Positions 36,110-43,969 of a stretch of DNA of 64,000 nt are shown here, one piece after another. Each line of letters starts with the position of its first letter. Positions within the stretch are counted from its first letter, which is position 1. The translations under genes and the position numbers were made by a program. The notes under the pieces were generated by a model. That model saw only the letters and a program-made list of their open reading frames with translations. It made no database searches and was not told the origin of the DNA. This DNA is from DASSBG01 sp035699085 (GTDB lineage Bacteria > Pseudomonadota > Gammaproteobacteria > Xanthomonadales > Rhodanobacteraceae), in contig DASSBG010000028.1 of assembly GCA_035699085.1 (NCBI GenBank), forward strand, positions 62,001 to 126,000. Reading direction: 5' to 3'.

Positions 36110-37335
36110 CTCTGCCACGACCCGCGATGGATGCCTGCCTGCGGCATGCGGCGCTGGTGATGCCCGGCGGGGTGCGGCGCGTACCGCTGCCCGTCCACGC
36201 CGGACGCATCGTCCGCTCGGCGACAACGCGTGCCTGGCGCTGCGAGCTGCGCGATCACCTGGTCTTTCCGGGCCTGGTCAACGCCCACGAGCACCTGCAG
36301 GTCAACGCCGTCCCACCGCTGCAAGCCGGCGCGCCCTTTGCCGACAGCTACGCATGGATCGACGCGTTCAAGGCGCACTTTGCGGAACCGGCGGTGATTG
36401 CCTCGTTGCAGATACCGAAGACCCTGCGGCTGCGTCACGGCGCGCTGAAAAACATTCTCGCCGGCACCACCTGCGTGGCCCACCACGACCCATGGCACCC
36501 GGCGCTGGATGCGCTCGCTTTTCCGGTGGCGCTGTTGCGTGGCCACGGCTGGAGCTACGCGCTGGGCGGGCCGGACTTCGGTCCGCCCGCCTGCCAGAGC
36601 TTCGCCGTCACGCCACCCGACCGGCCGTGGTTGATCCACCTGGCCGAAGGCACCAGCGCCACCGCGCAGGCGGAGCTGGAGCAACTGGACCGGCTCGGCT
36701 GCCTGGCAGGCAACAGCGTGTTGATCCACGGCGTCGGCCTGCGGCCGCAGGACGTGGACCGGGTGCTGGCGCGCCAGGCCTCGGTGGTCTGGTGCCCGGC
36801 CAGCAACCATGCCCTGCTCGGTCGCACGCTGGACCCGCAGCGCCTCTGCGCAGCCGGCCTGCTGGCGCTGGGCACCGATTCGCGGCTCAGCGGCGCGCGC
36901 GACCTGCTGGACGAAATGCGTGGGGTGCTGGCGCGCGGCGAGCTGGCCGCAGGCCGGCTGCTGCCTCTGGTGACGGACCAGGCGGCGCGGATCCTGCGCA
37001 TGCCGCTGCGCGGAACGCTGGCGGCGGGTGCACCGGCGGACATGGTGATTGTCCGCGATCGCGGCGGCGACCCCGCGTCGAGCCTGGTCGGCGTCTCCCG
37101 CAGCGAACTGCGCGCGGTCGTGCGGGACGGCCGCCCCTGCATCGCCGATCCCGACTTCGCCGGCTGGTTCGAGGCTGCCGGCGTGCCCGCCGTGCCGGTG
37201 ATCCTCGATGGCGTACCCAAGCTGCTGGCAGAGTCGCTGGCCGAGCCGCGGCTGCTGGCGCTGGAGCCGGGTCTGGAACGGACGGCCGACGTACCGACAG
37301 CCCGGGCCGGCGACGCGTTGGAGGCCGCATGCTGA
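36106..37335 (+). CDS. Metal-dependent amidohydrolase
   Basis: A 409-residue amidohydrolase-superfamily enzyme. Metal ligands are visible in LVNAHEHLQVN, WLIHLAEGTS, LIHGVGL and ALGTDSRLSGARD, the pattern of the cytosine deaminase/chlorohydrolase branch. The N- and C-terminal beta-sandwich pieces (DHLVFPGLVN, GAPADMVIVRD) are present. Why a deaminase-type enzyme lies in a polysaccharide operon is unclear; it could act on an amino or guanidino sugar, or on an acyl donor. The GTG at 36106 overlaps the upstream stop codon; an ATG at 36127 is an alternative. Confidence 0.8.
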   Translation: MTLPRPAMDACLRHAALVMPGGVRRVPLPVHAGRIVRSATTRAWRCELRDHLVFPGLVNAHEHLQVNAVPPLQAGAPFADSYAWIDAFKAHFAEPAVIASLQIPKTLRLRHGALKNILAGTTCVAHHDPWHPALDALAFPVALLRGHGWSYALGGPDFGPPACQSFAVTPPDRPWLIHLAEGTSATAQAELEQLDRLGCLAGNSVLIHGVGLRPQDVDRVLARQASVVWCPASNHALLGRTLDPQRLCAAGLLALGTDSRLSGARDLLDEMRGVLARGELAAGRLLPLVTDQAARILRMPLRGTLAAGAPADMVIVRDRGGDPASSLVGVSRSELRAVVRDGRPCIADPDFAGWFEAAGVPAVPVILDGVPKLLAESLAEPRLLALEPGLERTADVPTARAGDALEAAC

Positions 37336-38033
37336 TGCCGCGCCTGCCGATCCTCGAGCCGGCGCCCGCCTATGCATTGTGGGCTGCCAACTACCCTGCG
37401 CATGCGCACAACCCGCTGATGCACGCCGAGGAGCGGGCCATGCTGAGCCTGCTGCCCACCCGGCTGAGCGGGCAGCGCGTGCTGGATGCCGGCTGCGGCA
37501 GTGGCCGATACCTGCTGCATGCGCTGCGCCGCCAGGCCGCGCGCGTGCTGGGCGTGGACCTGTCGGCACCCATGCTGGCGCGCGCGCGCGCGGAACTGGC
37601 GTCGGCGCACGGCGCTGCCAAGGTCGAGTTGGCGCAGGGCAGCGTCGCCGCACTGCCGGTAACGGACGCGTGGGCGGACCTTACGCTGTGCGGCCTGGTG
37701 CTTGGCCACCTGCCGCAGCTGGCGCCGGCGCTGGCCGAGCTGCGCCGCGTGACGCGGCCGGGCCGCCTGCTGCTGTGCAGCGATGTCCACCCCATCGGCC
37801 ATGCGCTGGGCTGGCTGCGCGACTTCAAGGCCGGCGGCCGCCACTACGCCGTTCGCCACACACCCCACCACTACAGCGCCTGGCATGCGGCCTGCGCCGC
37901 CACGGGGCTGCGCATCGAGCAGGTGCTGGAGCCCATGCTCGAACCAACCGACATTCCGCCCGGCGCGCACTTTGACCGGGCCGCGCTGGAGGTTCCCGTG
38001 GCACTCGTATTCCTGCTGAGGCCGAGCCCGTGA
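37329..38033 (+). CDS. Class I SAM-dependent methyltransferase
   Basis: A 234-residue enzyme of the Methyltransf_11 type with VLDAGCGSGRYLLHAL (motif I), VLGVDLSAPML and RVTRPGRLLLCSDVHP. The start is either 37329 or the ATG at 37335 that overlaps the amidohydrolase stop codon (TGATG). It overlaps the radical SAM gene by 4 bp (GTGA). The methyl acceptor is unknown. Confidence 0.82.
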   Translation: MLMPRLPILEPAPAYALWAANYPAHAHNPLMHAEERAMLSLLPTRLSGQRVLDAGCGSGRYLLHALRRQAARVLGVDLSAPMLARARAELASAHGAAKVELAQGSVAALPVTDAWADLTLCGLVLGHLPQLAPALAELRRVTRPGRLLLCSDVHPIGHALGWLRDFKAGGRHYAVRHTPHHYSAWHAACAATGLRIEQVLEPMLEPTDIPPGAHFDRAALEVPVALVFLLRPSP

Positions 38034-39571
38034 AACCGTCCGCCGAGGCAACACCACCGATGACCGCTTCGCCACACACCCTGCTGGTCAACCCGACCAT
38101 CACCTCGCGGGCCAGCGCGCGTTTTCCGTTGTCGCTGCTGCAACTGTCGGCGGTCCTCGATGCGGCCGGCACCAGCCGGATCATCGACGGCAACGTCGAC
38201 CGCGACGTTGTCGCCGCGACCTTGTGCGCGCTGGAGGAAAGCGCGACGGATGCCGTCGGCCTCAGCGTGATGGGCGGACCGCAGCTGGCGCCGGCCATCG
38301 CCCTGTCGCAAGCCATCCGCCAGCGCTTCCCCGGCCTGCCGATCATCTGGGGCGGCTATTTCCCGACGCTTAATCCGGCTGCGGCGATGGCCGCGTCCTA
38401 CGTCGACTACGCGATCCGGGGCCAGGCCCTGCACAGCCTGCCGCAGCTGGTGGCTGCGCTGGCCAGCGGCGACGCGGGGCCGCTTGCCGGCATCGGCGGC
38501 CTGTCCTGGCGGCTTCGGGGCCAGGTGATCCACAATCCGCTCGGCGCGGTCCCGCCCGCACCAGACCAACTGCTGCCTTACGGCAAGCTCGGCGACCCGC
38601 GCCGCTACCTGGCGCGCACCTACCTCGGCCGGCGCACCGTTTCGCACCAGGCCGCCAGCGGCTGCCGTTTTCGTTGCACCTTCTGCGGCGTGGCCGCCAT
38701 GTTTGGCGGCGCAACGCGGCTGCCCGCAGCCGAGCAGCTGCAGCGCGATCTCACGTACCTCAAGCACGAGCTCGGCGCCGATTCGGTGCAGTATTTCGAC
38801 AACAACTTCTTCGATCGCGAGCAGGACATGCTGCCGCTGCTCCGGGTCATGGCCGCGTTCGAGCTGCCTTGGTGGTGTTTCGCGCGTTCGGACGCGCTGC
38901 TGAAACTGTCCGGCGCGGGCTGGGACCTGGTACGCAAGAGCCGCCTGCGCATGGCCTACATCGGCGCCGAATCGCCCGACCCGCAGCTGCTGAAGTCGGT
39001 GCGCAAGGGCACCCGGCCGGACCAGACGGTCGAGGTGGTGAAACTGTGCCAGCGGTACGGCGTGATCCCGGAGCTGTCGTTCATGGTCGCGCCGCCGGAG
39101 AACACGGAGGAGGAAACCGAGCGTACCTTCGAGTTCATCCGGCAGCTGAAGCGGATCAATCCGCGCACCGAAGTCGTCGTGTACATCTACACGCCGCTGC
39201 CGCCGCACAGCCGCCACCCGAGCGACCACTTGCGCCACCCGCCACCGCCGCTGCTCGACCTGCACGGCGAGCCGGTGGTGTTCCCGACCACCGCCGAGGA
39301 ATGGGCGCAGCCGCGATGGGTCGACTACGCCTGCCATGCCGACGCCCCGTGGGTCAGCGAGGCGCTGCGCCGCCGCATACGCGATTTCGTGACGGTGCTG
39401 CGCTGCCGCTACCCGACGGTGCAGGACCTGCGTTCGCCGCCATGGGCCAAACGCGGCCTCAGCGCGATGGCCTGGTACCGCTACCACCAGCGCAAGTACG
39501 ACCGCCCGCGCGAACTGGAGCTCGCCAACCGCCTGGTACGCCTGCGCATGCCGCAGGTCTCCGGCCTCTAG
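38030..39571 (+). CDS. Cobalamin-binding-type radical SAM enzyme (first of two)
   Basis: A 513-residue protein. The N-terminal ~130 residues have the Rossmann-like B12-binding layout (LLVNPTIT, AVGLSVMGGPQL, PIIWGGYFPT); the radical SAM cluster follows as ASGCRFRCTFC (Cys212, Cys216, Cys219), then YFDNNFF and a typical TIM-barrel core. Family members carry out methylations, ring closures and other radical chemistry. A role in altering a sugar or lipid of the polymer is inference. The start is a GTG at 38030 overlapping the previous stop codon. Confidence 0.82.
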   Translation: MKPSAEATPPMTASPHTLLVNPTITSRASARFPLSLLQLSAVLDAAGTSRIIDGNVDRDVVAATLCALEESATDAVGLSVMGGPQLAPAIALSQAIRQRFPGLPIIWGGYFPTLNPAAAMAASYVDYAIRGQALHSLPQLVAALASGDAGPLAGIGGLSWRLRGQVIHNPLGAVPPAPDQLLPYGKLGDPRRYLARTYLGRRTVSHQAASGCRFRCTFCGVAAMFGGATRLPAAEQLQRDLTYLKHELGADSVQYFDNNFFDREQDMLPLLRVMAAFELPWWCFARSDALLKLSGAGWDLVRKSRLRMAYIGAESPDPQLLKSVRKGTRPDQTVEVVKLCQRYGVIPELSFMVAPPENTEEETERTFEFIRQLKRINPRTEVVVYIYTPLPPHSRHPSDHLRHPPPPLLDLHGEPVVFPTTAEEWAQPRWVDYACHADAPWVSEALRRRIRDFVTVLRCRYPTVQDLRSPPWAKRGLSAMAWYRYHQRKYDRPRELELANRLVRLRMPQVSGL

Positions 39572-39580
39572 CCAGCCCCG

Positions 39581-40717
39581 ATGCACGTTGCACAGCTCAA
39601 CCTGCTGCCCGCGCCGCCGGAGCTCCCGCCGCAGCAGCTGCTCGAGCGTTGGCACTCGCTGCCCGACATCGCCGAGGTGGTGGCGAATGCCGGCGTGCGG
39701 GTGTCGGTGCTGCAGGCTGCGGCGCGTGACGCGCAGCTGACGCGCAACGGCATCGACTACCGCTTCATCGGCACCGGCAGCCCGGCCACCGGGCTCGGCC
39801 GTGGCGCATGGGGCCGCCGCTTTGCCGACGTGCTGGCGGGCATCGGGGCCGACGTCGTCCACGTGCACGGGCTGCAGTTCGCCGGGGTCGCGGCGCAGAT
39901 CGGGCGGAGCCTGCCGCGGCTGCCCATCCTGCTGCAGGACCACGCCAACCGGCCGCCGCGCGGCTGGCTGCGGTGGCGCTGGCGGCGCTGGTTCGCTGCG
40001 GCGGCAGGAATTGCATTTACCAGCCGCGCGCAGGCACGACCGTTCATGGATGCCGGGCTCCTCGGTTCGAGGACAGTGCTGTTCGGGATTCCGGAATCCA
40101 GCAGCCGCTTCACACCGGGCACGCAGGCCGCGGCACGCGCCGAGACGGGCCTTCACGGCAACCCCTGCGTGCTGTGGGTAGGCCATCTCGCCGCCGGCAA
40201 GGATCCGCTCAGCGTGCTGGACGGCGTCGCCCACGCCAGTTCCCGGCTCCCCGATCTCCACCTTTGGTGTGCCTTCGGCACCGCGCCGCTGCTGCAGGCC
40301 GTGCGCCAGCGCATCAGGGGCGACCCGCGCCTGGCGGGCCGCGTGCACCTGCTTGGCCCCGTGGCGCACGCGCACATCCAGACCTTGCTGCGCGCCAGCG
40401 ACCTGTTCGTGTCCGGCAGCCGCGCGGAAAGCTGCGGCTTCGCGTTGCTGGAGGCGCTGGCCTGTGGCGTGCCGCCGGTGGTCACGGACATCCCGGCTTT
40501 TCGTGCGCTGACCGGCAACGGCCGGGTCGGTGCGCTGTGGCCCTGCGGCGATGCCGCGCGGCTGGCCGAGGCGCTGGTGCAGGCGGCCGGCTGCCGGCCG
40601 CCTGCGGCGCAGGTGCGTGCGCATTTCGACGCCGCCCTGTCGTTCACGGCACTGGGCAGGCGCTGGTCGGATGCCTATGCGCGAACACTCGATGCGCATT
40701 CGTGGAGTGGGCGGTGA
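39581..40717 (+). CDS. Family 4 glycosyltransferase
   Basis: A 378-residue GT-B enzyme. VVHVHGLQF in the N-terminal domain and VLWVGHLAAGKDPL plus SRAESCGFALLEALACGVPPVV in the C-terminal domain are the usual GT4 donor-binding signatures (the E-x7-E pair is Glu-Ser-Cys… Glu). It starts 10 bp after the radical SAM gene and ends in a GTGA overlap with the next glycosyltransferase. Donor sugar unknown. Confidence 0.87.
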   Translation: MHVAQLNLLPAPPELPPQQLLERWHSLPDIAEVVANAGVRVSVLQAAARDAQLTRNGIDYRFIGTGSPATGLGRGAWGRRFADVLAGIGADVVHVHGLQFAGVAAQIGRSLPRLPILLQDHANRPPRGWLRWRWRRWFAAAAGIAFTSRAQARPFMDAGLLGSRTVLFGIPESSSRFTPGTQAAARAETGLHGNPCVLWVGHLAAGKDPLSVLDGVAHASSRLPDLHLWCAFGTAPLLQAVRQRIRGDPRLAGRVHLLGPVAHAHIQTLLRASDLFVSGSRAESCGFALLEALACGVPPVVTDIPAFRALTGNGRVGALWPCGDAARLAEALVQAAGCRPPAAQVRAHFDAALSFTALGRRWSDAYARTLDAHSWSGR

Positions 40718-41820
40718 AACTCGCGCTGGTCGTTCCCGGCGGCGTGGACCGCAGCGGCGAACAACGCGTGATTCCCGCGCTGCTGGCGCTGCTGATGCGG
40801 CTGGCAGCCAGGCATGAAGTGCACGTGTTCGCGCTGCGCCAGGAAGCGCGGCCCGGCCGCTGGAAGCTTGCCGGCGCGGAGATTCACAATGTCGGCGACG
40901 GCTGGCAGCGGCTGCGCGCCATCGCGGCCATTCGTGCGGAACACCGCCGGTCGCCGTTTGACCTGGTGCAGGCCATTTTCTCCGGCTCGTGCGGCCTCGT
41001 CGCCGTCGGCAGCGCAACCATGTTGCACCTGCCCAGCCTGGTGCATGTGGCCGGCGGCGAACTGGTCGCCATGCACGACATAGGCTACGGCGGGCGACGG
41101 CGCTGGTGCGGACGCGTGCGCGAAGCGCTGGTATTGCGCGGCGCCAACGTCGTCACCGCCGCCAGCGCACCGGCCATCGAGGCGCTGCGGGCGCTGGGCA
41201 TCGAGGCGCGGCGGGTGCCGCTCGGGGCCGGCCTGGATGCCTGGCCGCCAATGGCGCCGCGAGTTCGCCACGCGCGGCCGGCACGCCTGATCCATGTCGC
41301 CAGCCTCAATCGCGTCAAGGACCAGCCGACCTTGCTGCGCGCGCTTGCGGCGCTGGCGGAACGCGGCACCGAGTTCACCATGGACGTCGTCGGCGTCGAC
41401 ACGCTGGGCGGCGAGATCGAGCGGCTGGCCGGGCACCTGGGGCTGGCCCGTCGGCTGCGCTTCCATGGCTTCAAGACCCAACGCGAACTGCGCGTCATGA
41501 TGGCCGCGGCCGACGTGCTGGTGCTGTCCTCGCGGCACGAGACGGGCCCGTTGGTCCTGCTCGAGGCGGCGCTGTCGGGCGTGCCGACGGTGGGAACGCG
41601 GGTCGGGCACCTTGCCGAGTGGGCGCCCACCGCCGCCGTGGCCGTGCCGGTCGGCGACGCGGCGGCGCTGGCCGGCGCCATCGCACGCCTGCTGGAGGAC
41701 GAGGGGCTGCGCCTGCAACTGGCTTGCGCGGCGCAGCAGCTGGCCATGCGCGACAACGCCGACCGCACCGCCCGGCATTTCCAGTTGTTGTATCGGCGCG
41801 TGTGCCGTCGCGGCCGCTGA
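40714..41820 (+). CDS. Family 4 glycosyltransferase, last gene of the long operon
   Basis: A 368-residue GT-B enzyme with LIHVASLNRVKDQPTLLRAL and SSRHETGPLVLLEAALSGVPTV, the GT4 signatures. The N-terminus (KLALVVPGGVDRSGEQRVIPAL) is that of the family, and the GTG at 40714 overlaps the upstream stop codon. It closes the plus-strand operon that began at 27036; the convergent methyltransferase gene ends one base away, with no room for a separate terminator. Confidence 0.87.
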   Translation: MKLALVVPGGVDRSGEQRVIPALLALLMRLAARHEVHVFALRQEARPGRWKLAGAEIHNVGDGWQRLRAIAAIRAEHRRSPFDLVQAIFSGSCGLVAVGSATMLHLPSLVHVAGGELVAMHDIGYGGRRRWCGRVREALVLRGANVVTAASAPAIEALRALGIEARRVPLGAGLDAWPPMAPRVRHARPARLIHVASLNRVKDQPTLLRALAALAERGTEFTMDVVGVDTLGGEIERLAGHLGLARRLRFHGFKTQRELRVMMAAADVLVLSSRHETGPLVLLEAALSGVPTVGTRVGHLAEWAPTAAVAVPVGDAAALAGAIARLLEDEGLRLQLACAAQQLAMRDNADRTARHFQLLYRRVCRRGR

Positions 41821-41821
41821 G

Positions 41822-42730
41822 TCAGCCGGGCTTGCGCGCCACGTACAACCGGAAACGCGAGGGTTCCCGGGCGCGCCGCAGCCTTGCCAGCACTGGCCGG
41901 GCGGCCCAGGCCAGGCCATACCACGGCCGATGCACCTCCCAGCGCAGGGACAACGCCTGCGCCATCGCCTGCAGGCGCGCGTCGGTGAGGTAATGCAGGC
42001 TGGCCAGCGAGTCCGCCGCCGTGCCGTGCTCGCGGAGGAAGCTGGCCCGCCGCTCCGCCAGCATGCGCTCGCCGTCCTCTGCCCGTGGATACCAGGGCGT
42101 GTCGCTGATGACAACCGTGCCACCCGGCCGCAGGCAGCGCAGCGCCTCGCGCAGGCAGGCCTGGCCGTCCTCCGCATAGTGGAACGAAGCATTGAAGACG
42201 GCGGCGTCGAACTGCCTGTCCGCAAACGGCAGGTGACCGAGGTCCGCCTGGAAGCGCGGAAACAGCCGAGGCAGGCGCGAACGAAAATGGCGCGCGGCTG
42301 CCAGGCCGTCACGTTCATTGGTGAGCAGGTCCACGGCATACGGTCGATAGCCGGCCAGCGCCAGGCGGAAACTCAGCCAGCCGTTGCCCGCGCCAAGGTC
42401 GAGGATCCTGCCGCCGGCATCCGCGCCAGGCAGCAACCGGCGGACCAGGTAATCGTAGCTGCGGGCACGCATGCGCCACTGGCCGCGGTGGCGGCCGGTG
42501 ACATCGGCGTAGGGAAGGCCGAGATAAAAGCCGGCGTCCTGGCTGCCACGGCACTCCGCCTCCCGTATCCGCTCATAGTCGCCCATGAAACGCGCCAGCC
42601 GCCGCACCGATTCCGGCGCCAGTGCCCGCGTGATCCCATGGTCGATCCTGAGCGGGAATCGGCACGCCCGGCAACGCAGGGCCTCGATGGCGCAACCGCA
42701 GCGGGGGCATTGCAGGCGGATCGCGGTCAC
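41822..42730 (-). CDS. Zinc-ribbon SAM-dependent methyltransferase
   Basis: A 302-residue enzyme with an N-terminal zinc ribbon (Cys8, Cys11, Cys20, Cys23 in CPRCG…CRAC) and a Methyltransf_11 core (ILDLGAGNGWLSFRL, YAVDLLTNE, FNASFHYAED, LRPGGTVVISDTPW). The zinc-ribbon form is known from enzymes such as RlmA that modify RNA, but also from many polysaccharide-cluster methyltransferases. It is the last gene of a three-gene minus-strand operon that begins with the second radical SAM gene. Confidence 0.82.
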   Translation of the reverse strand: MTAIRLQCPRCGCAIEALRCRACRFPLRIDHGITRALAPESVRRLARFMGDYERIREAECRGSQDAGFYLGLPYADVTGRHRGQWRMRARSYDYLVRRLLPGADAGGRILDLGAGNGWLSFRLALAGYRPYAVDLLTNERDGLAAARHFRSRLPRLFPRFQADLGHLPFADRQFDAAVFNASFHYAEDGQACLREALRCLRPGGTVVISDTPWYPRAEDGERMLAERRASFLREHGTAADSLASLHYLTDARLQAMAQALSLRWEVHRPWYGLAWAARPVLARLRRAREPSRFRLYVARKPG

Positions 42731-42751
42731 TGGGGCCCTCCTTCCGGCTGC

Positions 42752-43969
42752 TCAGGCGACCGACGACCGCGAATCCAGTGCCGCCCGCACCGCATAGAGA
42801 ATGTCCATGCGCGGCACCGGCCGGGTCAACCAGGTGACGATGCGCCGGCCCTGCCGGGCCGTGACCCAGCGCTGGTCCTGCAGCCAGAGCTGGGTTCGCA
42901 CCATGGCCGCGCGCTCCGCGACGGCTTCGTGCGGCGGCCGCACACGCTGGCTGACGCAGCGGACGGCCTCGCGCAGCGAGCGCGACCATTCAAGCCCGGC
43001 CAGCGGGTGCAGCCACAGCTCCGACGAGGACACGCGCGTCAGCGTCTGGCGGCGCGAGGCCATGCGCAGCACGAAGGGGCAATCCCGTTCCAGCCGCGCC
43101 AACACCGCCGCCGGCACGGCATCGCGATAGTAGCGCGCGGCCAGCCGCAGCGGCGGCAACGCCCACCATGGCGGTGCCGGACCAGCCCACAGGCCCTCCC
43201 AGTCGCGCGGCCGCATGCGCGCAGCGAGCCGCGCGATGTCGTTCAGGTGAAGCAGGCGCAGGCTGCGCCCGCACATGTTGCCGGCGGCGTGCAGCAGCAG
43301 ATGGCTCATCAGCGCATCGATCGACGGATAGGGATTCAGGCCCGGGCACGGCGCGGCCGGGAGGATCCGCTCGGTGATGTCTGCCGTGGCGACCGGCAGC
43401 CGCTCCTGGATGCGCGTGTGCAGCTCGATGGTCACCGGCGTGTCACGGTGCTCGCCAAGGCCGCCAACCGGCCGGCAGCCCTTCGGCTTGAACACCTGGT
43501 GCTTCCACTGTGCGAACGACTCCACATAGCCGAGCTCCCGCAGCACGGCTGTGGCCGCCGAGGCGTCGCTGCCGCGCACCAGCAGGTCGATGTCCGCCAT
43601 GGGCCGCTCGCCGGCGGCATACACGGCTGCCGCGTGCAGCGCCGCGCCCTTCAGCGCGACAACCGCCAGCCCGGCGCCGCGGGCGGCCTGGTCGATCCGG
43701 CCGAGCAAGGTTTCGATGCGCGCGTGCCGGCACTCGACGTGCTGGCGCTGGCTGGCGAGGAAGGACCGCCAGCGTGGCTGCCGCCAGGTGCACCAGGTTT
43801 CCAGCAACGGCGCCACGCCATGGACGGCGGCGGCGGCCATCGCCAACCGCCATTCCAGCGCGTTCCAATCCGGCGTGGCGGTGCCGGGCCGGGCCACGGC
43901 CAGCTCGGCAGCCAGCGCCTCGGTGGTGCGCGACAAGCCGGCCCTAACGACTCTGAGCGAGGGCAACAT
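42752..43969 (-). CDS. Nucleotidyltransferase-fold protein (NTP_transf_5 family)
   Basis: A 405-residue protein with LALKGAAL-like VALKGAALHAAAVY and RPMADIDLLV (about 108-132), the signature of the 'uncharacterised nucleotidyltransferase' family (NTP_transf_5). The Asp-x-Asp that would hold metal is present (Asp-Ile-Asp). Members often lie beside HprK-like kinases, PqqD-like proteins or ABC exporters in exopolysaccharide/exosortase and lasso-peptide clusters; their reaction is not known. Here an HprK-like kinase and an exporter lie 1.7 kb away. It starts 25 bp after the radical SAM gene's first stop frame, within the same operon; the ends overlap by 26 bp. Confidence 0.72.
   Translation of the reverse strand: MLPSLRVVRAGLSRTTEALAAELAVARPGTATPDWNALEWRLAMAAAAVHGVAPLLETWCTWRQPRWRSFLASQRQHVECRHARIETLLGRIDQAARGAGLAVVALKGAALHAAAVYAAGERPMADIDLLVRGSDASAATAVLRELGYVESFAQWKHQVFKPKGCRPVGGLGEHRDTPVTIELHTRIQERLPVATADITERILPAAPCPGLNPYPSIDALMSHLLLHAAGNMCGRSLRLLHLNDIARLAARMRPRDWEGLWAGPAPPWWALPPLRLAARYYRDAVPAAVLARLERDCPFVLRMASRRQTLTRVSSSELWLHPLAGLEWSRSLREAVRCVSQRVRPPHEAVAERAAMVRTQLWLQDQRWVTARQGRRIVTWLTRPVPRMDILYAVRAALDSRSSVA

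Noticed and set aside
37871..41017. Very long antisense open frame (over 1000 codons) opposite the glycosyltransferase and radical SAM genes
   Set aside because: It is Arg/Ala/Gln-rich without any family motif, and the opposite strand encodes well-supported enzymes. GC-rich DNA gives such shadow frames.
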